The position numbers and the translations under genes are program-made. A model generated the notes under the pieces. It ran no database searches. It saw only the letters and a program-made list of their open reading frames with translations, and was not told the DNA's origin. From assembly GCA_963804055.1 (NCBI GenBank), contig CAWDOU010000013.1, positions 620,001-684,000 of the forward strand: DNA of 64,000 nt, written 5' to 3'. This stretch comes from Bog-473 sp963804055. GTDB taxonomy: Bacteria > Actinomycetota > Acidimicrobiia > Acidimicrobiales > RAAP-2. Positions 43,590 through 51,760 of the stretch are shown in pieces. Each line of letters opens with the position of its first letter. Positions within the stretch are counted from its first letter, which is position 1.

Positions 43590-44954
43590 TCAGCTCCCGA
43601 GGATCCCGAGCCCCTCCTCGCGGATGCCCCTGGCCCGGGCGTCGGCGAAGTGCTCGAGCCACTCCCGGATCTCCTCGCTCCCCGTCTCGTCGGCCCAGCG
43701 CCGCGGCATGGCGGGGAAGGAATAGCCGGGCGGCAGCGCAGGTGGCTGCGGCTCGCGCTCCCGCCGCTCGAGCGCGGCGTCGACGGCCGGCGCGAGACGC
43801 GCTCGTTTCGCCCGCACCTGGGCCTCATCACGCTCCCTGAACGCCGGCAGCACCTCGCGGCCGAACAGCTCGAGCGACTCACAGATGTGCTCGTGGCGGT
43901 TCTTCCCCGCCTGCAACACGAAGATGACCTGGTCGACCCCGGCCTGCTCGAACCGTTGGAGGTAGTCGCGCACCTGCGCCGGCGTGCCCGTGGCGCCGCG
44001 CAACCCGGTGCGCTCCCCCGCCGCCAACCTGGCGCCGAGGCGCTCCTGGCGCAGCGCGGTCTCGATCTCGGGCGAGTAGCCCTGGTCGCCGCGGCGCTCG
44101 AGATACTCGGACCAGACATCGGTCGAGCCCGGCTGGTGCTCACCGAAGACGTAGTAGTGCCCCAGGGAATACCCGAAGAAGTTCCCACCCTCGAGGCCGC
44201 GGTCGAGGGCCACGGCCTCGTCGGGATGGCACATCATCTGGGTCACGCAGGCGATGTTGGCGTTCACGGCCAGGCCGACCGGGACGCAGCGCTCGGCCAG
44301 CGTCTCCTCGTAGTCCGCCACCCACCTCTCCGCCTCCTCCGGATCGATGAAGGCGAACGTGAGCGCGCCGATGCCCTTCTCGGCCGCCAGCAGGATGGTG
44401 TCGCGGCGGGAGCAGGCCACCCACAGCGGGGGGTGCGGGTGCTGCATGGGCTTGGGCACGACGTTGCGCGGCGGCATCTGGACGAATCGTCCGTCGACGC
44501 CGGTGAACGGGGTCTCGGTCATGCAGCGCAGCGTGACCTCCAGGCCCTCGAGCCATGCGTCGCGCTTGGTGGCGGGATCGACCAGGAACCCGCCCAGCTC
44601 GGCCTCGGAGCCGGACTCCCCGGAGCCGAACTCCACCCGGCCGCCCGACAGCAGGTCGAGGGTGGCCACCCGCTCGGCCGTGCGGGCGGGATGGTTGTAG
44701 CCGGGCGCGGTCTGAATGATCCCGTGACCCAGCCGGATGTCCTTCGTCCGTTGGCTGCAGGCGCCGAGGAAGACCTCCGGCGCCGAGGAATGGCTGTACT
44801 CCTCCAGGAAGTGATGCTCGACCTCCCACACGACGTCGAACCCCAGGCGATCGGCCAGCTCCACCTGCTCGAGCGCGTCCTGCAGCAGGCGGTATTCGGC
44901 ATCGGGCTCCCACGGACGCGGCAGCTGGTGCTCGTAGAAGACGCCGAATTTCAT
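43590..44954 (-). CDS. Luciferase-like (LLM class) flavin monooxygenase
   Basis: A 454-residue protein beginning MKFGVFYEHQLPRPW, a classic luciferase-like monooxygenase start. It has GFDVVWEVEHHFLEEYSHS (His pair near the flavin), RLGHGIIQTAPGYNHPARTAE, DLLSGGRVEFGSGESGS, and CTERMINAL FMN-site features typical of bacterial luciferase relatives. It uses reduced FMN and O2 to oxidise a substrate. ATG 44954 overlaps the upstream stop by ATGA. The roughly 100-residue C-terminal extension (Pro/Arg-rich, then PGYSFPAMPRRW) is longer than average. Confidence 0.9.
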   Translation of the reverse strand: MKFGVFYEHQLPRPWEPDAEYRLLQDALEQVELADRLGFDVVWEVEHHFLEEYSHSSAPEVFLGACSQRTKDIRLGHGIIQTAPGYNHPARTAERVATLDLLSGGRVEFGSGESGSEAELGGFLVDPATKRDAWLEGLEVTLRCMTETPFTGVDGRFVQMPPRNVVPKPMQHPHPPLWVACSRRDTILLAAEKGIGALTFAFIDPEEAERWVADYEETLAERCVPVGLAVNANIACVTQMMCHPDEAVALDRGLEGGNFFGYSLGHYYVFGEHQPGSTDVWSEYLERRGDQGYSPEIETALRQERLGARLAAGERTGLRGATGTPAQVRDYLQRFEQAGVDQVIFVLQAGKNRHEHICESLELFGREVLPAFRERDEAQVRAKRARLAPAVDAALERREREPQPPALPPGYSFPAMPRRWADETGSEEIREWLEHFADARARGIREEGLGILGS

Positions 44955-45985
44955 GCGGCACCGAGCGACACGAACTCGGCCAGGATGTCCGGACCGTTGG
45001 TGCGCTGCGCGCACCAGAACTCCACCTCGGCCAGTGCGGCGCGGCGCCCCTCCTCGCGTGCCGGGCCCAGGCTGTTGGCGAGGAGGGGGTCCCAGATCCG
45101 CCCGATCATGTCGGTCCCCCGATACGTGCGCCCTCCCTCGCCGCGCCATGTGCGATCGCGCATCTCGGTGAGCGCGGCGCGCAGGTAGCCCACATGTGGC
45201 GTCTCGTCCGCCCTGATGTAGCTCACGAGCCGTGCCGCCTCGCCGTCTCCGGCCACCAGCTCCGAGTCGGACATCCATTCCTCCGCCCAGGCGAACGTGT
45301 GAAAGGCCGAGATCTCAATGAAGAGGACCCGCACCATGAGCGAGACCATCACTTCGAGCTCGTGCGGGATGTCATCGGGGAGCACGCGGGCGGCTTCTGC
45401 GCCCGAGCGACCGGGCCCGAAGCCCATGCGGGCCAACATCGACTCGATGTCGAGCTCGTCGCACGACCGTTCGAAGGCGATGTCGCGGGCGGCGAACCAC
45501 ATGTCCTTGTGGCCGGCCTCCTCGTCCCATCCGGCTTCGTCGCGACCGTGCGCCTCGAACAGCCCGCGCCCGAGATGATCGATCGCCGTCGCTCCGATGT
45601 CCTCCACGAAATGCCGTTGCAGATCCCGGGGCTGGAGCAGGCGGATGTTGGCGCCGAATCCCTCCACGGTCCCGATGCGCGTCAACGTCGCCATGAGCGG
45701 CTCGGGAACGCCGGCGCTGATCAGAAAGCGCGCCTGCTCCACGTTGGGGAACGAGCGCTCCCACCATTCGAGCGGCACGTCGATCAGCTCCGTGGAGAAG
45801 CGCGCGCTGTTCTGCTCGCCCCAGGCAGCGATGGCGGGCAACCGGAACCGCGTGCGCGGCGAGACGTAGTCCCCCTCGTCGTCGAAGCCGCCGTGACAGC
45901 GGACGCCCCCGGCGATGAGCGGTTCCGCCACCACCAGGTCGGACAGCAGCTCCTCCTCGGTGAACTCGACCTGCGCCGTGCCCAT
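44951..45985 (-). CDS. Putative ferritin-like (di-iron) protein of unknown function
   Basis: ATG 45985 is supported by GAGAGGAGC at 5-6 bp; 344 residues. Predicted mostly helical. Acidic/His motifs spaced as in four-helix-bundle di-iron proteins: ETPH (E261, H264), FIEISAFH (E224, H229), GLFEAH (E144, H146) and EEAGHKDMW (H159). I do not recognise a named family; the ExxH pattern and pairing suggest a di-iron oxygenase or oxidase, which is inference. It heads a coupled unit with a flavin monooxygenase and an epimerase, and is divergent from a TetR regulator. Confidence 0.6.
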   Translation of the reverse strand: MGTAQVEFTEEELLSDLVVAEPLIAGGVRCHGGFDDEGDYVSPRTRFRLPAIAAWGEQNSARFSTELIDVPLEWWERSFPNVEQARFLISAGVPEPLMATLTRIGTVEGFGANIRLLQPRDLQRHFVEDIGATAIDHLGRGLFEAHGRDEAGWDEEAGHKDMWFAARDIAFERSCDELDIESMLARMGFGPGRSGAEAARVLPDDIPHELEVMVSLMVRVLFIEISAFHTFAWAEEWMSDSELVAGDGEAARLVSYIRADETPHVGYLRAALTEMRDRTWRGEGGRTYRGTDMIGRIWDPLLANSLGPAREEGRRAALAEVEFWCAQRTNGPDILAEFVSLGAA

Positions 45986-46022
45986 GGCGGCTCCTCTCGG
46001 GATCGTCCCCTGTAACTCCAGG

Positions 46023-46042
46023 GTATATACTTGCCCGTATAC
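46023..46042. promoter_or_regulatory. TetR operator/promoter candidate between the di-iron gene and tetR
   Basis: TATAC (46026-46030) and GTATA (46037-46041) form an inverted repeat around TTGCCC, inside flanking self-complementary GTATATAC and GTATAC. TATACT (46026-46031) also fits a -10 for the regulator. The site lies 38 bp before the di-iron start, so one TetR dimer could control both directions. Confidence 0.55.
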
Positions 46043-46140
46043 AGACCGAGAGCAAGCTGCTTCCACGAGCCGAACGGCGCGCCGCCATCCTGCACGGCGC
46101 CGCCCTGGCCTTCGCGTCGTCGGGGTTCGCCGACACGTCC

Positions 46141-46632
46141 ATGGACGACGTGGGCACAGCGTGCGGGGTCACCAAGCTCATCGTCTACCGGCACTTCGGC
46201 TCCAAGGAGGAGCTGTACCGCGAGATCCTCCAGCAGGTGTTCGACCACCTCGGCGTGGAACTGCGTGCCGAGCTGGCTCGTCCGAGCCATGCCGGGCTCG
46301 GGCCCCGGACCCTGCTGACCGTGGCGAGGGAGGACCCGGCGGCCTTCACGCTGCTGTGGCGTCATGCCGCACGCGAGCCCCAGTTCGCCGCGTACGCCGC
46401 CGAGCTGCGGGCCATTTCGGTGTCGGTCGTGCGCCAGCTCAGCGAGCTCGACACCGGTGACGAGCTGCTCGATGCGTGGCACTCCGAGGCTCTCTTCGGC
46501 TGGCTCGTCGAGACCACGCTCACCTGGCTCGAATGCGGCGACCCGGCGCGCGACGACTCGTTCGTCGAACAGACGTCGGCCGGCTTCCGCGCGCTGCGCG
46601 CCGCGCTGACCCAAGGCGCCGCCCTGGTCTGA
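46141..46632 (+). CDS. TetR-family regulator (N-terminus probably extends upstream of this ATG)
   Basis: The ATG-initiated frame gives 163 residues: TSMDDVGTACGVTKLIVYRHFGSKEELY is the second half of a TetR helix-turn-helix, followed by a ligand-binding helical domain. The first helix is encoded in the same frame upstream (ERRAAILHGAALAFASSGFA), but no ATG, GTG or TTG exists between 46141 and the TGA at 45961. Either a non-standard start (ATA 46039, CTG 46057) is used, or a frameshift hides the start. It probably represses the adjacent cassette and itself through the palindrome at 46023-46042. Confidence 0.8.
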   Translation: MDDVGTACGVTKLIVYRHFGSKEELYREILQQVFDHLGVELRAELARPSHAGLGPRTLLTVAREDPAAFTLLWRHAAREPQFAAYAAELRAISVSVVRQLSELDTGDELLDAWHSEALFGWLVETTLTWLECGDPARDDSFVEQTSAGFRALRAALTQGAALV

Positions 46633-46705
46633 CGGCACGCCCCACGGCCTCGCCGCTGGGACAGACTCGGGATCTGCACGCGAGAGACGTCGGGGAGGAG
46701 TCGAG

Positions 46706-47425
46706 ATGGCCACATTCGTCCTGGTTCACGGCGCCATGCACGGGGGCTGGTGCTGGCGCGACGTCCACAGCCATCTGGCCCGACGGGGGCACGACGTGTA
46801 CCGCCCGACTCTCACCGGGCAAGGTGACCGCCGGTCCGCCCTCACACCCGACGTCGGTGTCGACACCCACGTGGGCGACCTCGACGAGCTCCTGTGGTTC
46901 GAGGACCTCTCCGACGTCCATCTCGTGCTGCACAGCTACGCCGGCGTGCTCGCCGGCCCGCTGGCCGCGCGCGCCGAGCAACGGCTGGCCTCTGTCGTCT
47001 ACCTCGGCGCATTCGTCACCGGGCCGGGCGAGAGCTTGCTCGATGTGGAGCCGCCGGAGGTCGCCGAGCGGTACCGCCGCCAGGTGGCGGAGGCGGGCGA
47101 GGGCTGGTACCTCCCCGCCACCGACGCCTTCTTGACGCAGTGGGGCATCGAGGGCGCCGCCCAGCGCCGCTGGGTCGGCTCCCGGCTGACCGACTTCCCG
47201 TTCCGGTGCCAGACGGAACCGACCCAATTCGACCCCGGGCCGCTGAGCCGGCTGCGCAAGGTCTACGTGGCACACACCGATCCCCCGCTCCCGAGCCTCG
47301 GGCGGTTCGCCAAGGCGGCCCTGGCCGCCGGCTGGGAGACCCACGAGCTCGCCTGCGGGCACGACATGATGCTCGCCGCGCCCGAAGCGACGGCCGACCT
47401 GCTGGAGCACATCGCCCGGGCCTGA
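46706..47425 (+). CDS. Alpha/beta hydrolase
   Basis: A 239-residue hydrolase with FVLVHGAMHGGWCW (oxyanion), nucleophile elbow LHSYAG (Ser in H-S-Y-A-G), an acid downstream and the catalytic His in CGHDMML. The fold matches EstC/pyrethroid-hydrolase/methylesterase-like enzymes of the salicylate-binding-protein type. Substrate unknown; the GWCW segment is typical of this group. GGGGAGGAG precedes the ATG. It is 74 bp past the TetR stop and 112 bp before the MMPL gene. Confidence 0.85.
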   Translation: MATFVLVHGAMHGGWCWRDVHSHLARRGHDVYRPTLTGQGDRRSALTPDVGVDTHVGDLDELLWFEDLSDVHLVLHSYAGVLAGPLAARAEQRLASVVYLGAFVTGPGESLLDVEPPEVAERYRRQVAEAGEGWYLPATDAFLTQWGIEGAAQRRWVGSRLTDFPFRCQTEPTQFDPGPLSRLRKVYVAHTDPPLPSLGRFAKAALAAGWETHELACGHDMMLAAPEATADLLEHIARA

Positions 47426-47536
47426 CGCACTCGAGAGGAACAACGAGGCCGCAGAGTCGTTGCCTTTCGACGCCCCAGCGACGACGATGGGCCGCACTCG
47501 ACACTGCGCACGCGTCAACGGGTGAGGAGGACTGCC

Positions 47537-49702
47537 GTGACTCGGATGTTGGCCGAACGCGTGGTGGCCTGGCGCTGGTACGTCATCGCCGCCTGGGTCG
47601 CGCTCGCCGTCGTCCTCGTCGCTCTGGCCCCCTCGCTCACCAGTTTCACCTCTGCGGGCTACGGCCTGCCCGCGTCGTACCAGTCGACGCAGGCGGAGGC
47701 GATCGCGTTGCGCGACTTCCCGGCGACGGCCGCGGCCTCGGGCATCATTGAGGTCAACGCCACCGACAACTCGGTGCTCACAGCGGCCGAGCTGCAGAAG
47801 ATCGACGCGCTGGCCAGCACGCTCGACCACGACCACATCGATTCGGTCACCTCGGTCACGACGTCGCCCCTGTTCCTCTCGAAGAACCACACCATGCAGC
47901 TGATTCAGGTCTCCATGACCGGGCAGCCGGGCCAGGACGGGCCCAACGCGGCCGTCAAGACCCTGCGGGCCGACACCGATGCCTTCCTGCAGGCCTCGGG
48001 TCTGCGCGGACAGCTGACAGGGAGCGCCGCCATTTCGGTCGATCAGGCGAGCGCGTTCGACCGGGCCGAGAAGATCATCTCGATCGCCACCGTGCTGCTG
48101 ATCCTGTGCCTGCTCGCCCTGGTCTTCCGCAGCGTGATCATCGCGTTCCTCCCGCTGGTCGTCGTCGGGCTGGTCCACCAGATGGCGACGTCGCTCACCG
48201 CGCTCTCGGCCCAGTGGTTCGGCTTCTCCGTCAGCACCGAGCTGGCGCCACTCCTGATCGTGGTGATGTTCGGCGTCGGCACCGACTACATCGTCTTCAT
48301 GTTGTTCCGCTACCGCGAGCAACTGGCGAAGGAGCAGTCTCCGCACGAGAGCCTCATGGTGGCGCTGTGCCGCGCCGGTGAGGTCATTGTGTCCGCCGCC
48401 CTGACCGTCATGCTGGCCTTCGCCGCCCTGCTGGTGGCGTCCATCGGCCAGCTCCGGTCCCTCGCCCCGGGGCTCATCATCGGAGTCGGGCTCATGCTGG
48501 CGGCCGCGCTGACGTTGGTGCCCGCCGTGCTCAGCCTGTTCGGCGCCACCCTCTTCTGGCCGACGACCCCCAAGCCCCATGATCCGGCGCACCGGACCCG
48601 CTCGGAGCGGATGGGGGCGGCCGCGGCCCGGCACCCCGGCCTCGTGCTCCTGTCCAGCGTCGTCGTCCTGGTGGTCCTGGCCACCGGCGTCCTCAACCTG
48701 AAGGTCACCTACAACCAGCTGGCCGAGCTGCCGCAGAACAATCCCTCGACCCAGGCCTACAACACCATCTCCTCCGCGTTCCCGGCCGGCTTCCTCGGGC
48801 CGAGCCAGGTCTTCGTCAGCTCGCCCGCGCCGCTGAATCAGAACGCGGTCGAGGCGCTGTCGGCCAAGCTCGCCCACACCGAAGGGGTGGCGCAGGTCCT
48901 GCCCGTGCAGTACGCGGCCGGAGACACGTCCGCCCTGATCGAGTTCCTCCTCAACAGCGATCCGTACTCCAATCAGGCCATCGCGGACGTGGCGGGGCCC
49001 ATCCGCAGTGCCATCGCCGACACCGTCCCCGGCGCCACCGTCGTGACGGGCGGGCCGACGGCGACGTTGACCGATGTGAAGGCGGCGCTCCACCACGACA
49101 CCCGCAACATCCTCCTTCTGGCGCTCTTCGTGGTGGCGCTGATGCTGGCGATCCTCCTGCGGGCGTTGGCCGGGGCCGCCTACCTCCTCATCGGCATCCT
49201 GATGACCTATGTGGCGACGCTGGGCGTGGTGGCCTACATCTTCATCGGCGGCCTCGGCTTCGACGGGCTCGACTTCTCCATCCCGATCATCGTGTACATC
49301 TTCGTGATCGCCGTGGGCACGGACTACAACATCTTGATGGCGACCCGGCTGCGCGAGGAGTTCCAGCAGGGGGTCGAAGCGCACGAGGCCGCCCGCATCG
49401 CCATTGTGGAGGGAGCGCCGGCCGTCACGGCGGCGGGGGTCATTCTGGCGGGGACGTTCGCGTCATTGCTGCTGACCGGCATCCAGCTCCTGGAGGAGAT
49501 CGGTGCCGCCGTCGCACTGGGCGTTCTCCTCGCCTCCAACGTGCTGGCGACCCGCATCGTCCCGACACTCGCCGCGCTGCGCAGCTTCCACTTCTGGTGG
49601 CCCCACCACATGCACACCAGGACGGCCACCGACCGGGAGGAGCTGGTCTCCCACCTGAGCAACAGGGTCCCGGTGTCGGTCGGCAGCGAACCGGACTCGT
49701 GA
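47537..49702 (+). CDS. MMPL-family RND transporter
   Basis: GTG 47537 follows GAGGAGG at 6 bp; 721 residues. It has two sets of about six helices, each with an exported loop after the first helix, and the MMPL signatures GVGTDYIVFMLFRYRE and AVGTDYNILMATRLREE in the two halves, proton-relay features of mycobacterial MmpL proteins. It exports lipids, siderophores or drugs using the proton gradient. No MmpS partner is adjacent. The size is at the small end for MMPL. Confidence 0.9.
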   Translation: MTRMLAERVVAWRWYVIAAWVALAVVLVALAPSLTSFTSAGYGLPASYQSTQAEAIALRDFPATAAASGIIEVNATDNSVLTAAELQKIDALASTLDHDHIDSVTSVTTSPLFLSKNHTMQLIQVSMTGQPGQDGPNAAVKTLRADTDAFLQASGLRGQLTGSAAISVDQASAFDRAEKIISIATVLLILCLLALVFRSVIIAFLPLVVVGLVHQMATSLTALSAQWFGFSVSTELAPLLIVVMFGVGTDYIVFMLFRYREQLAKEQSPHESLMVALCRAGEVIVSAALTVMLAFAALLVASIGQLRSLAPGLIIGVGLMLAAALTLVPAVLSLFGATLFWPTTPKPHDPAHRTRSERMGAAAARHPGLVLLSSVVVLVVLATGVLNLKVTYNQLAELPQNNPSTQAYNTISSAFPAGFLGPSQVFVSSPAPLNQNAVEALSAKLAHTEGVAQVLPVQYAAGDTSALIEFLLNSDPYSNQAIADVAGPIRSAIADTVPGATVVTGGPTATLTDVKAALHHDTRNILLLALFVVALMLAILLRALAGAAYLLIGILMTYVATLGVVAYIFIGGLGFDGLDFSIPIIVYIFVIAVGTDYNILMATRLREEFQQGVEAHEAARIAIVEGAPAVTAAGVILAGTFASLLLTGIQLLEEIGAAVALGVLLASNVLATRIVPTLAALRSFHFWWPHHMHTRTATDREELVSHLSNRVPVSVGSEPDS

Positions 49703-49741
49703 TTTCGTATCCGAGGCGGTTGCCGCCGACGGCAGCGGCAA

Positions 49742-50005
49742 TCAGTCGCGCTCGGCGTGGGGTGACGGTTGGTTGAAGATGACCGCCAAGCTGACGATCT
49801 TGTCGTCTCGCACGCTGAAGTAATTCGACATCACCAGCTCGTCGGGCAGGTTCGTCTTGTCGTAGGTGCCGTCGTAACGCGCCCGCACGATGGTCTCTCC
49901 GTAGTGATCGATAACCTCACGGACGTCCATGGTGACGTGATCGCCCGTGGCGTGACCGACAACCCGCGACCGGCCAATCAGGCGCGACCGGCCTTCTTCA
50001 CCCAC
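49742..50005 (-). pseudogene. C-terminal remnant or short SnoaL/NTF2-like protein
   Basis: The frame ends REVIDHYGETIVRARYDG...VMSNYFSVRDDKIVSLAVIFNQP, the C-terminal beta-sheet half of a SnoaL/NTF2-like domain. The N-terminal helical half is absent, because upstream lies the end of the alpha/beta hydrolase gene; the frame overlaps that stop by 28 bp. Start may be ATG 50005 or 49930. I judge it a truncated remnant, although a short cone-fold protein is possible. Confidence 0.55.
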
Positions 50006-50571
50006 TCGGCCACGATGTCGGCGACCTCCGCCTCGCTCTTGCGCAGCGAGTGGTCACCGTCGACGAACTGGTGCGTCACCGGTCCGGGGATCGCCGCGGT
50101 CTCGCGTTCGAGCTCCTCGGGCGTGGCGAAGGCGTCACGCCGGCCCGAGACGAAGAGGCAGGGCAAGCGCAGTGACGGGAAGTGCTCGACACGGAGCCGC
50201 TCGGGGCGGCCCGGCGGGTGGAGCGGATAGCTGATCAGCACCAAGGCCGCCACCGTGATGCCGTCGGCGGCGGCCAGCGAGCACATGCGCCCGCCGAAGG
50301 AACGCCCGCCGATGGCGATGGCGCGGGTCGGGACGCCGAGGCGCTCCGCCAGTGCTGTCGTGGCAGTGCGTACCGTCTCGATGCACACCGCCGGCGGGTC
50401 GGTCCGGCGCTTTCCGGCCGCCTGCCCGGGAAACTCGACACGCTCGACCACCGGGCCGGCGCGCGTCACCGCCTCGTCGACGGCCACCAGGCCCGACTGG
50501 TCGCGTCCCGCACTCGCCCCCGGCGTGAGGACGAGTCCGGCAATCCTCGCTTTGGCTGCCGCTCTGGCCAT
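49978..50571 (-). CDS. Dienelactone hydrolase/TEX30-like alpha/beta hydrolase
   Basis: A 197-residue compact hydrolase: GLVLTPGASAGRDQ, nucleophile elbow GGRSFGGRM (Ser), LVLISYPLHPPG, an Asp in GRRDAF, and catalytic His in DGDHSL. This matches the COG3571/TEX30-like dienelactone hydrolase group. Substrate unknown. The ATG has no clear ribosome site; divergence from the deaminase gene is absent because both lie on the minus strand, 38 bp apart. Confidence 0.8.
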   Translation of the reverse strand: MARAAAKARIAGLVLTPGASAGRDQSGLVAVDEAVTRAGPVVERVEFPGQAAGKRRTDPPAVCIETVRTATTALAERLGVPTRAIAIGGRSFGGRMCSLAAADGITVAALVLISYPLHPPGRPERLRVEHFPSLRLPCLFVSGRRDAFATPEELERETAAIPGPVTHQFVDGDHSLRKSEAEVADIVAEWVKKAGRA

Positions 50572-50609
50572 CGGACCATCATGGCGTGCTGCGCCGCCGC
50601 ACGTCCGCG

Positions 50610-51620
50610 TCAGAGGGCCCGGTCGACCTCGTCGAGGTAGCGCGCCTTGACCGGGTCGGGCAGGAAGGCGGCCCGGAACGAATTCCGGGCCAGCTCGGCG
50701 ACCTCGGCCCGGGTCAGATCGAACGTCTCGGCCACGGCGCTGAGGTTGTCGCCGACGTAACCGCCGAAGTACGCGGGGTCGTCCGAATTGACCGTCACGA
50801 GCAGGCCGCGCCGCAGCAGGGCCGGAAGGTCGTGGTGCGCCAGCGAGGGAACGACCCGGAGCTGGACGTTGGAGAGGGGGCACACCGTCAGCGGGATCTG
50901 TTCCGACGCCAGCCGCGCCACGAGGCGGTCGTCCTCCAGGCAGCGCACCCCGTGATCGATGCGCCGCGCCTCCAGCAGGTCCAGCGCCTCCCAGATGTAC
51001 TCCGGGGGACCCTCCTCCCCGGCATGCGCCACCCCCGGGAGTCCCATTTCGCGCGCCCGACGGAACGCCCGTGCGAACTTGGAGGGCGGGTTGCCGACCT
51101 CGGCCGAGTCGAGGCCGACGGCCAAGAGGTGCTCCACGAACGGCTCGGCGGCCACGAGCGTCTCCAGAGCCGCCTCCTCGCTGAGGTCACGCAGGAAGCA
51201 CAGGATCAGGCCCGACGAGATCCCCAGATCCGACGCGCCGTCGGACAGGGCGCGGCTGATACCCCTGCAGCAGATCTCGAAGGCGACGCCGCGCTGGGTG
51301 TGCGTCTGCGGGTCGAAGAAGACCTCGGCGTGACGCACGCCCTGGCTCGCCGCCTTGGCGAGATAGGCCCGCGTCAGGTCGTAGAAGTCCTGCTCGGTCA
51401 AGAGTGCCGCGCAGTTGGCGTAGTAGACGTCGAGGAACGACTGCAGGTCCTCGAAGACGTAGGCGCGCCGCAGTGCCGCCACGTCGGCGTAGGGCAGGCG
51501 GATACCGTTCCGGGCCGCCAGCGCGAAGGCCAGCTCCGGTTCGAGCGTGCCCTCGAGGTGCACGTGCAATTCGGCCTTGGGCAGCCCCCGAATGAATGCA
51601 TCCGTCTCCGTGCGCGTCAT
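50610..51620 (-). CDS. add: Adenosine/adenine deaminase
   Basis: ATG 51620 gives 336 residues. Metal and catalytic motifs of the amidohydrolase deaminases are present: HVHLEG (H19, H21), HAGE (His and Glu), DHGVRC (catalytic His) and NSDDPAYFGGY. The last motif with the extra FGGY is frequent in adenine-type deaminases of this family, so adenine rather than adenosine may be the substrate. It deaminates to hypoxanthine or inosine with zinc. GGAAAG precedes the start. Confidence 0.9.
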   Translation of the reverse strand: MTRTETDAFIRGLPKAELHVHLEGTLEPELAFALAARNGIRLPYADVAALRRAYVFEDLQSFLDVYYANCAALLTEQDFYDLTRAYLAKAASQGVRHAEVFFDPQTHTQRGVAFEICCRGISRALSDGASDLGISSGLILCFLRDLSEEAALETLVAAEPFVEHLLAVGLDSAEVGNPPSKFARAFRRAREMGLPGVAHAGEEGPPEYIWEALDLLEARRIDHGVRCLEDDRLVARLASEQIPLTVCPLSNVQLRVVPSLAHHDLPALLRRGLLVTVNSDDPAYFGGYVGDNLSAVAETFDLTRAEVAELARNSFRAAFLPDPVKARYLDEVDRAL

Positions 51621-51760
51621 GTCTTTCCCGTGTCGTCGTGCCGAGGCGACGGCTGGCCGTCGGCCCCCATCGTGGCGCACGCGGGCCGAACCGGGGTCGC
51701 TAGGGTAAGCGGAGTGAAGTCTCCGGATATGGGCCCGGCGACGGCGCTGAGCGACGCCTC

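Noticed and set aside
46520..49384. A 954-codon minus-strand frame
   Set aside because: Antisense to the alpha/beta hydrolase and MMPL genes; composition is charged and repetitive with no motif.
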